This document shows, in pieces, positions 1-8,325 of a stretch of 64,000 nucleotides of DNA. Made by a program: the position numbers and the translations under genes. The notes below the pieces were generated by a model, which was not told the origin of the DNA, did no database searches, and saw nothing but the letters and a program-made list of their open reading frames with translations. This DNA comes from Dorea sp. AF36-15AT (GTDB lineage Bacteria > Bacillota > Clostridia > Lachnospirales > Lachnospiraceae), in contig NZ_QUDV01000005.1 in the NCBI RefSeq assembly GCF_003477705.1, positions 1 through 64,000 on the forward strand. The letters run 5' to 3'. The first letter of the stretch is position 1. Each line of letters begins with the position of its first letter.

Positions 1-56
1 ACTGTCTAATGGTAAGGGTTTTAAAAACTCAAACTGTCCAATCTATAGGGTACATT
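1..56. mobile_element. Possible terminus of an IS3-family (IS150-like) element
   Basis: Read on the minus strand, the bases just past the broken UvrA-like gene begin TGTACCC and continue ATTGGACAG. That pattern, TGTA followed within about 15 bases by a TTGGACA-like string, is typical of IS150-group terminal inverted repeats. Only 50-odd bases are visible and no transposase is in the window, so this is an inference from a short motif. It would explain why the neighbouring gene stops at one third of its family length. Confidence 0.3.
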
Positions 57-791
57 TTACTTGGATCGGATGATACTGCGGTACATACGTGGATAAATAC
101 CTTCATATTTCGCAGTTTTTGGCCAGTTGGCCGGTGGATTTTTAAGACGGATCTGTGGAGAATAGAGAAACAGATCCATCTCTTCTTTTGAATAATCCTT
201 TATTTTTTTGTTCAGATCAAACAAGCCGCTGTAAGCATATCGTTTCCATCTCCAGGCACCTGTTGTAAATGCCGGCCATTTGATAACACCTTCATCATTT
301 AAACATTTATCAAAATCTACTAACTTGTGGATATCCAACTCTGTTACGACGCCAAGACCTTCACAGCGTTCACATTTTCCACTGGGATGATTGAATGAAA
401 AACTATCCGAATATCCGACAAAAGGTTTTCCGACACGTGAAAAAAGCAGACGCAGCAAGGCATAAATGTCGGTATAAGTGCCGACTGTAGACCGTGAATT
501 TGCTACCGGCTTTTTCTGATCGATCACAATAGTGACCGGAAGATTTTCCATGCGCTCTACTTCCGGACGACCATATTTCGGCAAAAACTGCTGCACAAAA
601 CTTGGAAATGTTACATTCAGTTCTCTTCTTGATTCTGCCGCGATCGTATCAAGACAAAGGGAAGACTTACCCGATCCGGATACACCGGTAAAGACGGTAA
701 TCTTTTTCTTTGGAATTTTTAATGAGACATGTTTCAGGTTATTTTCTGTTGCATTGACAATATTTATAAAATTCTGTTCGTTGTTGTCCAT
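57..791 (-). pseudogene. UvrA-like ABC ATPase, truncated after 244 residues
   Basis: The N-terminal part of a UvrA-family excinuclease-like ATPase. Visible are a Walker A loop at about residues 35-43 (TGVSGSGKSS), the UvrA-type insertion, and one zinc-finger knuckle (CERCEG, about residue 138). Short UvrA-like proteins run to roughly 750 residues with two ATPase heads; this frame stops at 244, before the signature motif and the second head, so it should not be an active ATPase. The start is the ATG after an AAAGGAGC ribosome site on the minus strand. The break coincides with the left edge of the window and an IS-like terminus. Full UvrA recognises helix-distorting lesions; UvrA-like paralogs also occur near antibiotic genes, and nothing here decides between these roles. 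Confidence 0.7.
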
Positions 792-820
792 TTACCTGCT
801 CCTTTTGATCAGTATAGCTT

Positions 821-872
821 AAAAGAAGCACACGTTACAGGTGAATATTCATACTGCAATCGTGTGCTTCCT
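821..872 (-). terminator. Rho-independent terminator
   Basis: A 10-bp perfect stem (GAAGCACACG at 825-834 pairs with 861-870) with an inner TGAATATTCA palindrome. On the minus strand it is followed by a short T run, so it ends transcription of the ECF S-component gene. Confidence 0.75.
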
Positions 873-918
873 TATTATACACTTATTTTATATCTGCGTT
901 AAGATACTTTAAACAAAA

Positions 919-1449
919 CTACTGTGCCTTTGCCGGCGAAGCCATCTGATTGATATCAGGAATGGCAATCAGGATTGGATACAGGATGATAGAAATTACC
1001 AGTCCACCAACGCCCTGAATAATGTTAGCCGGAATACTTGCCGCTGCAGATGCGCCGTACAGGAAATATTCACAAACGAAGTATCCACCGGCTACCAGCA
1101 CGATATCAATTACGCCGCCAATCAGAACAGCGATGTACTTTTTCTTCTTATCTGTAGCCATTTTCTGGTAAACAAGTCCTGCAAACAGTGCAATCAGCCC
1201 TTTTACTGCGAATGTAATCGGAACATATACAAAATATCCACCAAGCAGGTCAGCCATAGCTGATCCGATACCGGCTGCAAGAAGTCCCCATGCAGGTCCA
1301 AGTACTACACCAGAGAGGATTACAATTGCATCACCTGGGTGAATATATCCGTTTGTTCCGGGAGTAGGGATACGGATTGACATTGTAGCCACACAAGCCA
1401 ATGCGGCAAATAAAGCTGCCATTACGATTTTCTTCAAGTTTGTATTCAT
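919..1449 (-). CDS. ECF transporter S component (substrate-binding membrane subunit)
   Basis: A 176-residue, very hydrophobic protein with about five to six membrane segments, the size and pattern of an energy-coupling-factor S component (PF07155-like). It opens with a short basic tail and an Ala-rich first helix containing the AALFAALACVAT run, where S components carry the AxxxA packing motif that docks to EcfT. The Ile-rich loop with HPGDAIVIL followed by a Gly-rich helix resembles vitamin-type S subunits. No EcfA or EcfT gene is nearby, so it would share a common energising module. No recognisable riboswitch precedes it, so the substrate cannot be named. The start has a GGAAG ribosome site just upstream. 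Confidence 0.75.
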   Translation of the reverse strand: MNTNLKKIVMAALFAALACVATMSIRIPTPGTNGYIHPGDAIVILSGVVLGPAWGLLAAGIGSAMADLLGGYFVYVPITFAVKGLIALFAGLVYQKMATDKKKKYIAVLIGGVIDIVLVAGGYFVCEYFLYGASAAASIPANIIQGVGGLVISIILYPILIAIPDINQMASPAKAQ

Positions 1450-1553
1450 AGTCTCTTCCTTCTTTCATGTTCTTATCTTTTTGTTAGACCATACTTTACT
1501 ACTTGAGTGGATTGCGATAAAGAGCCAATTATTATAAAAATGACCAGTCCAGT

Positions 1554-2648
1554 TTACTTTTTGCGAAAACGCTCCGGAAGCGTTTTCAGACTGATGGTAA
1601 ACAGATCGCGGATTGTGCGCTGAAGAAATTCTCTGCTTTCCGGATCAAGAGCTCTTGCTGCCTGCATCAGGATCTGAAGATTGGCAGACCAGTTCTGCAC
1701 CAGTTCTTCGGTAGAGAATACATCGGTAGAATTAAGAAGTTCAAACAGCGTATCTACAAAACGTTCCCTGTCTGCCGGTGACAGCCCAAGGATCCAGGTA
1801 TTCAGCGTCTCATCCATATGTCTGGCTCCGGAATTCAGGTGATCCGCATAGGAAAAATCGTTTCCATTCACCACCCAGCTGGCGGGATCATGCTGAAACA
1901 GAGAAAATGCCCGGCTTTTTACAACTTTATAATCTTCCTGTGTTTCAAAGAGCATGCCGACCAGTGAAGATTGCGGCACTGTTTTGTGGATCCGATCTTT
2001 CATTTGTTCATATTCCGGCAGTTCGAAGAAAGATTTTAAGAATCCAGGTCCGTCATGGGAATAGACGTCAAGGATCCGTCTGCGGATTGACGGGTCGGAT
2101 TTTACCGCAGAATATACCGCCAGATTACCACCTTTGGAATGCCCGCCAAGATATAGCATACCAGGGAAATGACTGGCAGCTTCGTGAAGATAGCGGATGG
2201 CTTCCAGCTGTCCGGCAATCGGATCCTGAAAAGCCATGTTAAAATCTTCTTTCCAGCCGATGATGCTGGAATCAGTACCGCGAAAAGCAATATATGACGT
2301 ATCTGGAGTCAGTCGGAACGTGACTGCTGAGAACTGTTTTTCCGTTGCGGCATCGTATTTCTGTGTATAGCCACAGATCAAGGTATCGCGGAATCTTGGA
2401 CTGCATGCCAGTGCAATCAACAGTTCCAGACAGCTTTTGCCGTTCCAGATACCATGGAACATCTGTTCAAAGTATTCTGCTTTCAAAAGATCTGCAAAGT
2501 GAATGCCGTTCCAGTCTCCTTCAGGCAGTATTTCTTTTGGGAAAAATGTATATGCGATGGAGGAGAGCACCAGACTGTCCACCTGACAGAATGGGCGTTC
2601 ATCAAAGGTATCTAAGGATGTTCTGGTGTAACCAAGTATACTTTTCAT
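1554..2648 (-). CDS. Mbeg1-like (DUF2974) lipase-fold hydrolase
   Basis: A 364-residue protein resembling the DUF2974/Mbeg1-like alpha/beta hydrolases common in Clostridia. A nucleophile elbow GGHSKGGNLA lies near residue 165, with Ser as the likely nucleophile, preceded by the strand YIAFRGTD that is shared with class 3 lipases. No signal peptide or membrane helix is seen, so it is probably cytosolic. The substrate is unknown; lipid or ester hydrolysis is inferred from fold only. It stands alone between the ECF gene and a divergently read gene at 2780, and its ATG has a GGAGGGATATCTT leader on the minus strand. Confidence 0.7.
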   Translation of the reverse strand: MKSILGYTRTSLDTFDERPFCQVDSLVLSSIAYTFFPKEILPEGDWNGIHFADLLKAEYFEQMFHGIWNGKSCLELLIALACSPRFRDTLICGYTQKYDAATEKQFSAVTFRLTPDTSYIAFRGTDSSIIGWKEDFNMAFQDPIAGQLEAIRYLHEAASHFPGMLYLGGHSKGGNLAVYSAVKSDPSIRRRILDVYSHDGPGFLKSFFELPEYEQMKDRIHKTVPQSSLVGMLFETQEDYKVVKSRAFSLFQHDPASWVVNGNDFSYADHLNSGARHMDETLNTWILGLSPADRERFVDTLFELLNSTDVFSTEELVQNWSANLQILMQAARALDPESREFLQRTIRDLFTISLKTLPERFRKK

Positions 2649-2779
2649 AAGATATCCCTCCGTTTCATTCTTAGCGTATGTAACATTTTACTTTTCAATT
2701 ATTATAGCATGGATTAAAATGTTGTTAAGATGAAAGAAAGAATCCGGGATAAAATCGGATATTGTAGAAAATAAATGAT

Positions 2780-3556
2780 ATGAGTACAGATAGAACAGAG
2801 TATGGTATTTATTCACAGATCGCATCCGGTGAAGGAATCCGTGCCAGAGATATAGCAAAGGAACTGCATATTGACCGTAAAACGGTGAACCATTATCTTT
2901 ATCGATCTCCCTACATGCGGGATCTTTGCTACCAGGACAAGGATTACAGATGGCATGCGTTAATCCGTCAGGGACGTCCTCATCTTGGACTTGTGGATTA
3001 CAGCGGATATTATGGAACGGTAAAAGAATTTCTGGAGCTTACTGAAGATGAATGGTTTGAAATGCTGCTTGCGGGATGCAGAAGGATCGGACGGAATCTC
3101 AATGACACCAGAGGCTTGTTTCATTCGTTTCGGGATGCCAGAGAAGTCATGTGTAGTTTATTTGCGGATCTGGATACTATAGGAGCAGACAAAGAAGAAT
3201 ATGAAACATGGGAGATCGTATTTGAACTGAGAATCCGTAGATCCAGATATATTCGCATTTATGCAGATGTGTTAGTGGTCACGGATCGCTATGTATTCTC
3301 GTTGGAATTCAAAATGAAAGACAAGATTGATCCGGACGAACTCAGTCAGGCAGCAAAGTACAGTCCGTATCTGGAAGTGATCTTCGGACCGGAATACGAG
3401 GTGATTCCGGTGCTTGTGCTGACGAGAGCCGAAGATCTGTATCGATATGAGAAGTTTGGCGGAACGACGGCAGAAGTACCGGTGTGTTCAGGCGATATGC
3501 TGTTTAATGTGCTGGATGAATATCAGGGGATTATGAAAGAAAGTGATGAGAGGTGA
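2780..3556 (+). CDS. HTH plus nuclease-like domain protein of unknown function
   Basis: A 258-residue protein. Residues about 15-45 form a helix-turn-helix (ARDIAKELHIDRKTVNHYLY). The C-terminal half holds a pattern resembling a PD-(D/E)XK core: an Asp on one strand (YADVLVV), then a strand with EFKMK about 12 residues later, then a helix with QAAKY. That order, D, ExK, QxxxY, is seen in several restriction-like nucleases, but the family was not recognised and activity is an inference. It sits 6 bases before adenosine deaminase, so the two may be co-transcribed; no functional link is obvious. Confidence 0.55.
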   Translation: MSTDRTEYGIYSQIASGEGIRARDIAKELHIDRKTVNHYLYRSPYMRDLCYQDKDYRWHALIRQGRPHLGLVDYSGYYGTVKEFLELTEDEWFEMLLAGCRRIGRNLNDTRGLFHSFRDAREVMCSLFADLDTIGADKEEYETWEIVFELRIRRSRYIRIYADVLVVTDRYVFSLEFKMKDKIDPDELSQAAKYSPYLEVIFGPEYEVIPVLVLTRAEDLYRYEKFGGTTAEVPVCSGDMLFNVLDEYQGIMKESDER

Positions 3557-3562
3557 TTAATT

Positions 3563-4555
3563 ATGACGAGAGACGAATTAGTTGCATTACCGAAAGTGGA
3601 ACTTCACTGCCATTTAGACGGTTCGCTGAGTAGGAACTTTATCGAAAAGAGACTTGGCAGAAAGGTATCGCAGGAAGAACTGAGCGTATCAGATGACTGC
3701 CGGAGTCTCAACGAGTATCTGGAGAAATTCGACCTTCCGGGACAATGTCTGATGGATGAGGAAGGTCTTCGGGAAGCAGGATATGATGTGCTTCGTAGTA
3801 TGTATCAGGAAAATGTGTGTTATGCGGAAGTACGTTTTGCACCATTGTTGTCCGAGACCTCGGACATGGATTGCAGGAAGGTGATCGAAGCAGTCATTGC
3901 CGGTATGAATAAAGGAAAGCAGGACTTTGGTGTAGAATATGGAATTATCACCTGTGCCATGCGTCATCACAGCGCAGAGGAGAATCTGCGGATGCTCCAA
4001 ATTGTCAGAGAATACCTGGGCGACGGTGTCTGTGCAGCAGATCTGGCTGGGGCAGAGGCACTGTATCCCATGTCTGAATTTATGGATGTATTTGAGACTG
4101 TGAAGAAACTTGGCATGCCATTTACGCTTCACGCAGGCGAGTGTGGAAATGTTCAGAATATCATTGACTCGGTAGAAGCAGGAGCTGGGCGTATTGGTCA
4201 TGGTATTGCCATGCGTGGACATCAGGAGCTTCAGTCTGAGTTGGCAAAGAAAGGTATTGGTATCGAAATGTGTCCAATCAGCAACCTCCAGACGAAAGCG
4301 GTGCAGAGCACCGCGGGGTATCCGCTTCGAGAGTTCTTGGATGCAGGGCTGAAAGTGAGTATTAATACCGATAACCGGACGGTCAGCGATACCAGTCTCA
4401 CAAAAGAACTGGAATTTGTGCAAAAAATGTATGGCGTGAGTGATGAAGAGATTCGAAAAATGATGCAGAATGCGGTGGAGACAGCATTTGCAAGGGATGA
4501 TGTGAAAGAGAGATTGCAGAAGAAGATGGACATAAAACTGGAATCATTACGATGA
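3563..4555 (+). CDS. add: Adenosine deaminase
   Basis: A 330-residue TIM-barrel deaminase that converts adenosine or deoxyadenosine to inosine in purine salvage. The zinc-binding HCHLDGS motif lies at residues 15-21, the catalytic HAGECG motif near residue 191, the IGHGI segment follows, and the conserved SINTDNR near 272 supplies a metal ligand Asp. Length and motif spacing match bacterial Add. It follows the HTH/nuclease-like gene by 6 bases with a GAGAGG ribosome site, so translation may be coupled. The reaction fits with the NCS2 purine permease at the far right, but the two are not in one operon. Confidence 0.95.
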   Translation: MTRDELVALPKVELHCHLDGSLSRNFIEKRLGRKVSQEELSVSDDCRSLNEYLEKFDLPGQCLMDEEGLREAGYDVLRSMYQENVCYAEVRFAPLLSETSDMDCRKVIEAVIAGMNKGKQDFGVEYGIITCAMRHHSAEENLRMLQIVREYLGDGVCAADLAGAEALYPMSEFMDVFETVKKLGMPFTLHAGECGNVQNIIDSVEAGAGRIGHGIAMRGHQELQSELAKKGIGIEMCPISNLQTKAVQSTAGYPLREFLDAGLKVSINTDNRTVSDTSLTKELEFVQKMYGVSDEEIRKMMQNAVETAFARDDVKERLQKKMDIKLESLR

Positions 4556-4609
4556 TTGATTAACCCGTGGATCATGTTCAGGGGATGAAGAGGAATGAGA
4601 GGGAACACA

Positions 4610-5476
4610 ATGAGTGATGAGAAGAAAGGGAAAGTATTTCTCATATCTATGACAGTGATAATCGTGCTGTTGTTTTTGTCACAGGGTGCTTATCCAAAGT
4701 ATAAAGCAGGGAAGTATGAGGAAGAACAAAAAAAGATAGCCGCTGAACAGAAAAAAGTAGATGCCAAAGCGGAAGATTATATAGAAGAATATGCGTCACA
4801 GTTACAGGATAAGATGCGTTTGGCAGGTGTGGATGATCTTATAGTTACTTACGATGACTTGACAGATGATATTTTTAAGAAGTATACCAGCAGTGAGGAA
4901 GTAAATTATACATATTATTATGCAGTATCTTATAGTAGCGAAAGTATTGATCAGATTTATGCGGAAGACACGCAAGACGGAAGTTATGAATCATTTATCC
5001 GGCTGATGGAGAATGAACAGAATGTGATGAACGAAGGGCATGCACCGGGAGACCATAATCATGACATAGAGTACGGAGATCAGACAATTACCGTATATAT
5101 TGGCAATGCAGATCGCAGTAGTGCAATTAATATCAAAGGACATCAGGGAACAGAATACTGTCTGGATACCAGCAACGGGCAGTCAAAACTTTTAGTTGGT
5201 GGAGTGACAGTGAATGCTGTGCAGGAAGAAGAGGAGCCTGAGACTGCAGAAAGTTCAAGTAATACATCTACTGCAGGTGGCAGACTTGGTGGCGATTCCT
5301 TTGATACATCAACCTCAAGCGGTAATGCGTCCACCAGAAGAACAGATCCTTATGATGTATACGATTATGATGATCCAGATGATTTTGCAGAGGAGTGGGC
5401 AGAGGAATTTGGAGATGGAGACTATGACGATGGATATGACGATGCGTATGATTATTGGGAAGATGCATGGTATTGA
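4610..5476 (+). CDS. Membrane-anchored acidic protein, unknown function
   Basis: Start taken at the ATG at 4610, which has a GAGAGGGAA ribosome site; an in-frame ATG 15 bases upstream lacks one. About 288 residues: a basic start, one transmembrane helix (about residues 9-26), a Lys/Glu-rich coiled-coil-like stretch, a middle region without a known fold, a Ser/Thr-rich linker and a strikingly acidic Asp/Tyr-rich tail (DDGYDDAYDYWED). The topology suggests a surface-exposed protein with a cytosolic stub. The family was not recognised. It is followed by another small membrane protein 30 bases downstream. Confidence 0.6.
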   Translation: MSDEKKGKVFLISMTVIIVLLFLSQGAYPKYKAGKYEEEQKKIAAEQKKVDAKAEDYIEEYASQLQDKMRLAGVDDLIVTYDDLTDDIFKKYTSSEEVNYTYYYAVSYSSESIDQIYAEDTQDGSYESFIRLMENEQNVMNEGHAPGDHNHDIEYGDQTITVYIGNADRSSAINIKGHQGTEYCLDTSNGQSKLLVGGVTVNAVQEEEEPETAESSSNTSTAGGRLGGDSFDTSTSSGNASTRRTDPYDVYDYDDPDDFAEEWAEEFGDGDYDDGYDDAYDYWEDAWY

Positions 5477-5506
5477 TAATAAGAAAATGAAAGGGATATA
5501 GACATT

Positions 5507-5767
5507 ATGAAAAGAAAAATGAATTTTAGACAAATCCTGGCTTTGGTATGTGCCATTATAATACCAGTACTTTATATAATCACCATTATATTGTTAATTG
5601 CAGGCAATCCGTATGGTCAGCTTTTCTTAGCAATATCTTTGGGGGCAACATTTTTCCTTATCCCAATCATGTATCTGGTGACAAAGCTACCAAAGGATAT
5701 GGCAGAAATTTATGGCAATGTATCAGATGCTTTAAAGAAAGATGAAGATAAGAATGGTGGCAAGTAA
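5507..5767 (+). CDS. Small two-helix membrane protein
   Basis: 86 residues with a basic N-terminus, two hydrophobic segments (about residues 12-31 and 37-57) and a charged Lys/Asp-rich C-terminal tail. An AAAGGGATATAG leader precedes the ATG. The reading frame stays open across codon use typical of its neighbours, and it fits between two genes on the same strand. Function is unknown; it could partner the acidic anchored protein just upstream. Confidence 0.55.
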   Translation: MKRKMNFRQILALVCAIIIPVLYIITIILLIAGNPYGQLFLAISLGATFFLIPIMYLVTKLPKDMAEIYGNVSDALKKDEDKNGGK

Positions 5768-5795
5768 TGATTGTTTCAGTAGAAAAGATATAGAG

Positions 5796-6494
5796 ATGAC
5801 AGAGACTTTTGTAGATGGAATACAACTGCATATAGCAGAGCACGGGCATGGAGGTCCGGTTATTTTCTGGGGGATGTATCCACATCAGGAGCATGAAGTG
5901 GAACATTTATGGGAAGAGCTGTTAGAAATAGTATCGGAGAATGACTTTCTGCTTGTGGCATTTCAGGTGGAAGACTGGAACCGGGATTTTTCACCTTGGG
6001 AAGCACCAGCAGCATTTGGAACAGAAAGATTTGCCGGACAAGGCAGGAATACTCTGAGATGGCTAACAGAGGAATGTATTCCATACATTGAAAAAACATA
6101 TGATGTGAAAGATCGCGAATATTGGCTGACGGGATATTCTCTTGCCGGCTTATTTGCGTTATGGGCAGCATATGAATGTGATATGTTTTCAGGAATCGTA
6201 TGCTGTTCGGGTTCTATGTGGTTCAAAGATTGGGCTGTTTATGTGAGAGAACATAAGCTTCAACATAAATGTAGAGTGTACCTGAGCCTTGGTGGAAAAG
6301 AGGAGAAGACAAAGAATAAAGTGATGGCAACGGTGGGAGAACGTACCAGAGAACAGGAAAGGATACTACGGGCGGATCCATTGGCAGAGCAGGTGATTCT
6401 GGAATGGAATGCGGGAGGTCATTTTGCGGATTCGGGAAAGAGGCTTGCCAAAGGAATTCGATGGCTGTTAATGAATAATGATGAAAGAAGATAA
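5796..6494 (+). CDS. Esterase-like alpha/beta hydrolase
   Basis: The start is placed at the ATG at 5796 because the longer frame would begin inside the preceding gene. About 232 residues with the strand-loop GPVIFWGM, a nucleophile elbow GYSLAGLFAL near residue 117, and a late His in GGHFAD that completes a Ser-Asp-His triad. This matches the putative-esterase (PF00756-like) group, which includes enterochelin and feruloyl esterases. It lacks a signal peptide and so is probably cytosolic. Substrate unknown. Its last 17 bases overlap the next gene, implying coupled translation. Confidence 0.7.
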   Translation: MTETFVDGIQLHIAEHGHGGPVIFWGMYPHQEHEVEHLWEELLEIVSENDFLLVAFQVEDWNRDFSPWEAPAAFGTERFAGQGRNTLRWLTEECIPYIEKTYDVKDREYWLTGYSLAGLFALWAAYECDMFSGIVCCSGSMWFKDWAVYVREHKLQHKCRVYLSLGGKEEKTKNKVMATVGERTREQERILRADPLAEQVILEWNAGGHFADSGKRLAKGIRWLLMNNDERR

Positions 6495-7083
6495 GAACGA
6501 GACAAGATGGGATAAGTTATTGCATATTCGGACAATGGGACGGGATGACTCCAATGCGGACAGGTATCGATATCCCTATGAACCGACTCCATATTCGGTA
6601 CTGGAGCGTCTGGCGAATGCCGGATATATGCGAAAAGGAAATACGTTGCTTGATTATGGATGTGGTAAAGGGCGTGTGGATTTTTTTCTGTCTTATCAGA
6701 CGAGATGTGCATCTATCGGAATTGAATATGATGAACGGATATATGAAAAGGCAGCGGAGAATCATACGTTAGCAGTGTCTTCAGGCAGGGTGACATTTGA
6801 ATTGGCAAATGCGGAATATTATCAGGTGCCGGAGTCGGTAGACTGTGCTTACTTTTTTAATCCATTTTCAGTAGAGATACTTCAGAAAGTCATTGCACGG
6901 ATCCTGGAGTCATATTATGCATGTCCAAGATCCATGCAGTTGTTTTTCTATTATCCATCAGATGAGTATATCGCATACCTGATGACAGTAGACGAGTTGT
7001 CATTTGTAGATGAAATCGATTGTCGTGATCTTTTCCCAGGGGATGATCCGAGGGAGCGGATTGTGGTATTTGAAATCTTATAA
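6478..7083 (+). CDS. SAM-dependent methyltransferase, class I
   Basis: 201 residues with the SAM-binding loop LLDYGCGKGRVDFFL near residue 60, the acidic end of strand 2 (IGIEYDE), and a post-motif segment CAYFFNPFS where many N6/N-methylases show NPPF-like residues. Similar stand-alone methyltransferases are annotated in many Lachnospiraceae, with no assigned substrate. The gene overlaps the upstream esterase by 17 bases and may start at either of two adjacent ATG codons. It is the last gene before a structured non-coding region. Confidence 0.75.
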   Translation: MMKEDKNETRWDKLLHIRTMGRDDSNADRYRYPYEPTPYSVLERLANAGYMRKGNTLLDYGCGKGRVDFFLSYQTRCASIGIEYDERIYEKAAENHTLAVSSGRVTFELANAEYYQVPESVDCAYFFNPFSVEILQKVIARILESYYACPRSMQLFFYYPSDEYIAYLMTVDELSFVDEIDCRDLFPGDDPRERIVVFEIL

Positions 7084-7227
7084 AAAATAAAGGGTACGGC
7101 GCTAACCATACCCTACTCTGGCAAGCCAGAGAGACCTCGTCGGTCAAATTATTATTTTTTTAGCTTCGTCAGCTAAAAACACTTGAAAACAAGTGTGTAA
7201 AACAATGATGATTTATTTACATTATAC
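7084..7227 (-). ncRNA. Candidate structured RNA with its own promoter and terminator
   Basis: Between two converging genes. On the minus strand a promoter-like TAGACA, 16 bases, TATAAT ends near 7222. Downstream come a hairpin ACACTTG/CAAGTGT, two hairpins that share the loop GACGA (stems AGCT/AGCT and GACC/GGTC), a CTCTGG/CCAGAG hairpin, and finally AGGGTA/TACCCT followed by a T-rich run, as in an intrinsic terminator. No reading frame of note. Two GACGA-loop hairpins in tandem faintly recall guanidine-II riboswitches, but no downstream gene lies in the right direction. The family is not recognised. Confidence 0.35.
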
Positions 7228-7362
7228 ACATTTATGTGAATATGTCTAGATGTAAAAATGAACAAAAAAACAGTTTTTGAAAACTATTTAAACTATATTT
7301 GATTATTTAGGTTGCTACGCTCCATCGCGACGCCGTTCTCTATGATATCGACTCCAAGACGC

Positions 7363-8142
7363 TTAGTGGTTACCGGAACAGCCGTGTTTATTTTCGCCAC
7401 AATGATGCTCACCGCAGGAATGGTCATGGCTGTGGTGAGAACATTGAACATTAGGATTATAGTTCAGTTCGTCAGCAAGGTATGCAGTGACTGCTTCGTC
7501 GGCAGAGCCTGATACGCCGCCATATAATTTGATCCCTGCCTCAGCGAGTGCAGCCTGCGCACCGCCACCGATGCCTCCGCAGATCAAGATATCAACCTGT
7601 GCCTGTGTCAGAAATACGGATAATGCACCATGTCCCTGGCCGTTAGTGGATACAATCTGTGTTCCTGTAATCTGTCCATTTTCAATATCGTACAATTTGA
7701 AGGTTTCAGTGTGTCCGAAATGTTGGAAAATCATACCATTTTCATAAGTTGCTGCAATTCTCATAGCTCCATTCTCCTTTTTCTCAATGATTGATGTTGC
7801 GACGGAATCGTACGCTGATGTGCATCGAGTAAAGCAATGTGAAGAAGTATCACCCTGGCACAGGCGATAATGTCCGCCGGATATCAGCAGAGTTTTTCCG
7901 TGAATCAGACTGTCTGCAATTTTGTATCGGGCAGATTCATAGATTTCTGTAACGGTTGTGCGAGAGATTTCCATTTGTTTTGCACATTTTTCATGTGTAA
8001 AATGTTCCAGGTCAATCAGGCGTATAGCTTCAAACTCATCCAGTGTCAGGCAGATTGTACCATCGGAAGGGAATCCTTCGGGTCTGAAACTGTCGTATAC
8101 AGGTTCCGAACATATTTTTCTACATTTGCTTGGTCTTGCCAT
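7363..8142 (-). CDS. DUF134 HTH domain fused to NifX/NifB-like domain, His-rich tail
   Basis: Start set at MARPSK (8142), six bases after a GGAGGA site, not at the upstream ATG. Residues 1-95 are a DUF134 domain with a sigma-like helix-turn-helix (CAKQMEISRTTVTEIY). Residues about 125-225 form a dinitrogenase iron-molybdenum cofactor biosynthesis (NifX-like) domain with the typical HFGHT and ICGGIGGGA segments. The last 25 residues are unusually rich in His and Cys (CSHHSHDHSCGEHHCGE), suggesting metal binding. Domain pairs like this are found in anaerobes without nitrogenase, and a metal- or Fe-S-responsive regulator is a fair inference. It is divergent from the permease at 8326. Confidence 0.85.
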   Translation of the reverse strand: MARPSKCRKICSEPVYDSFRPEGFPSDGTICLTLDEFEAIRLIDLEHFTHEKCAKQMEISRTTVTEIYESARYKIADSLIHGKTLLISGGHYRLCQGDTSSHCFTRCTSAYDSVATSIIEKKENGAMRIAATYENGMIFQHFGHTETFKLYDIENGQITGTQIVSTNGQGHGALSVFLTQAQVDILICGGIGGGAQAALAEAGIKLYGGVSGSADEAVTAYLADELNYNPNVQCSHHSHDHSCGEHHCGENKHGCSGNH

Positions 8143-8325
8143 ATCAGTCCTCCAAAATATTTCCGTCATATGTCGAAAATAGTATAGCTTATATATGATA
8201 GAAATACAAGTCGCTATGAAAAAATGAGTGACTATATATTTTATTATCAGTATTCAAATTGTTGGTGTCCAGTGATATAATCCTAATGTTGCAAAAAAAG
8301 AGATCTAAAATGAAATGAGGTATTT

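Noticed and set aside
3689..4423. A 244-codon minus-strand frame inside adenosine deaminase
   Set aside because: Complementary reading of a gene with all catalytic motifs; the composition is that of a shadow frame.
7084..7227. A guanidine-II riboswitch
   Set aside because: The two hairpins have five-base GACGA loops, not the four-base ACGR type, and no exporter or carboxylase gene lies downstream on that strand.
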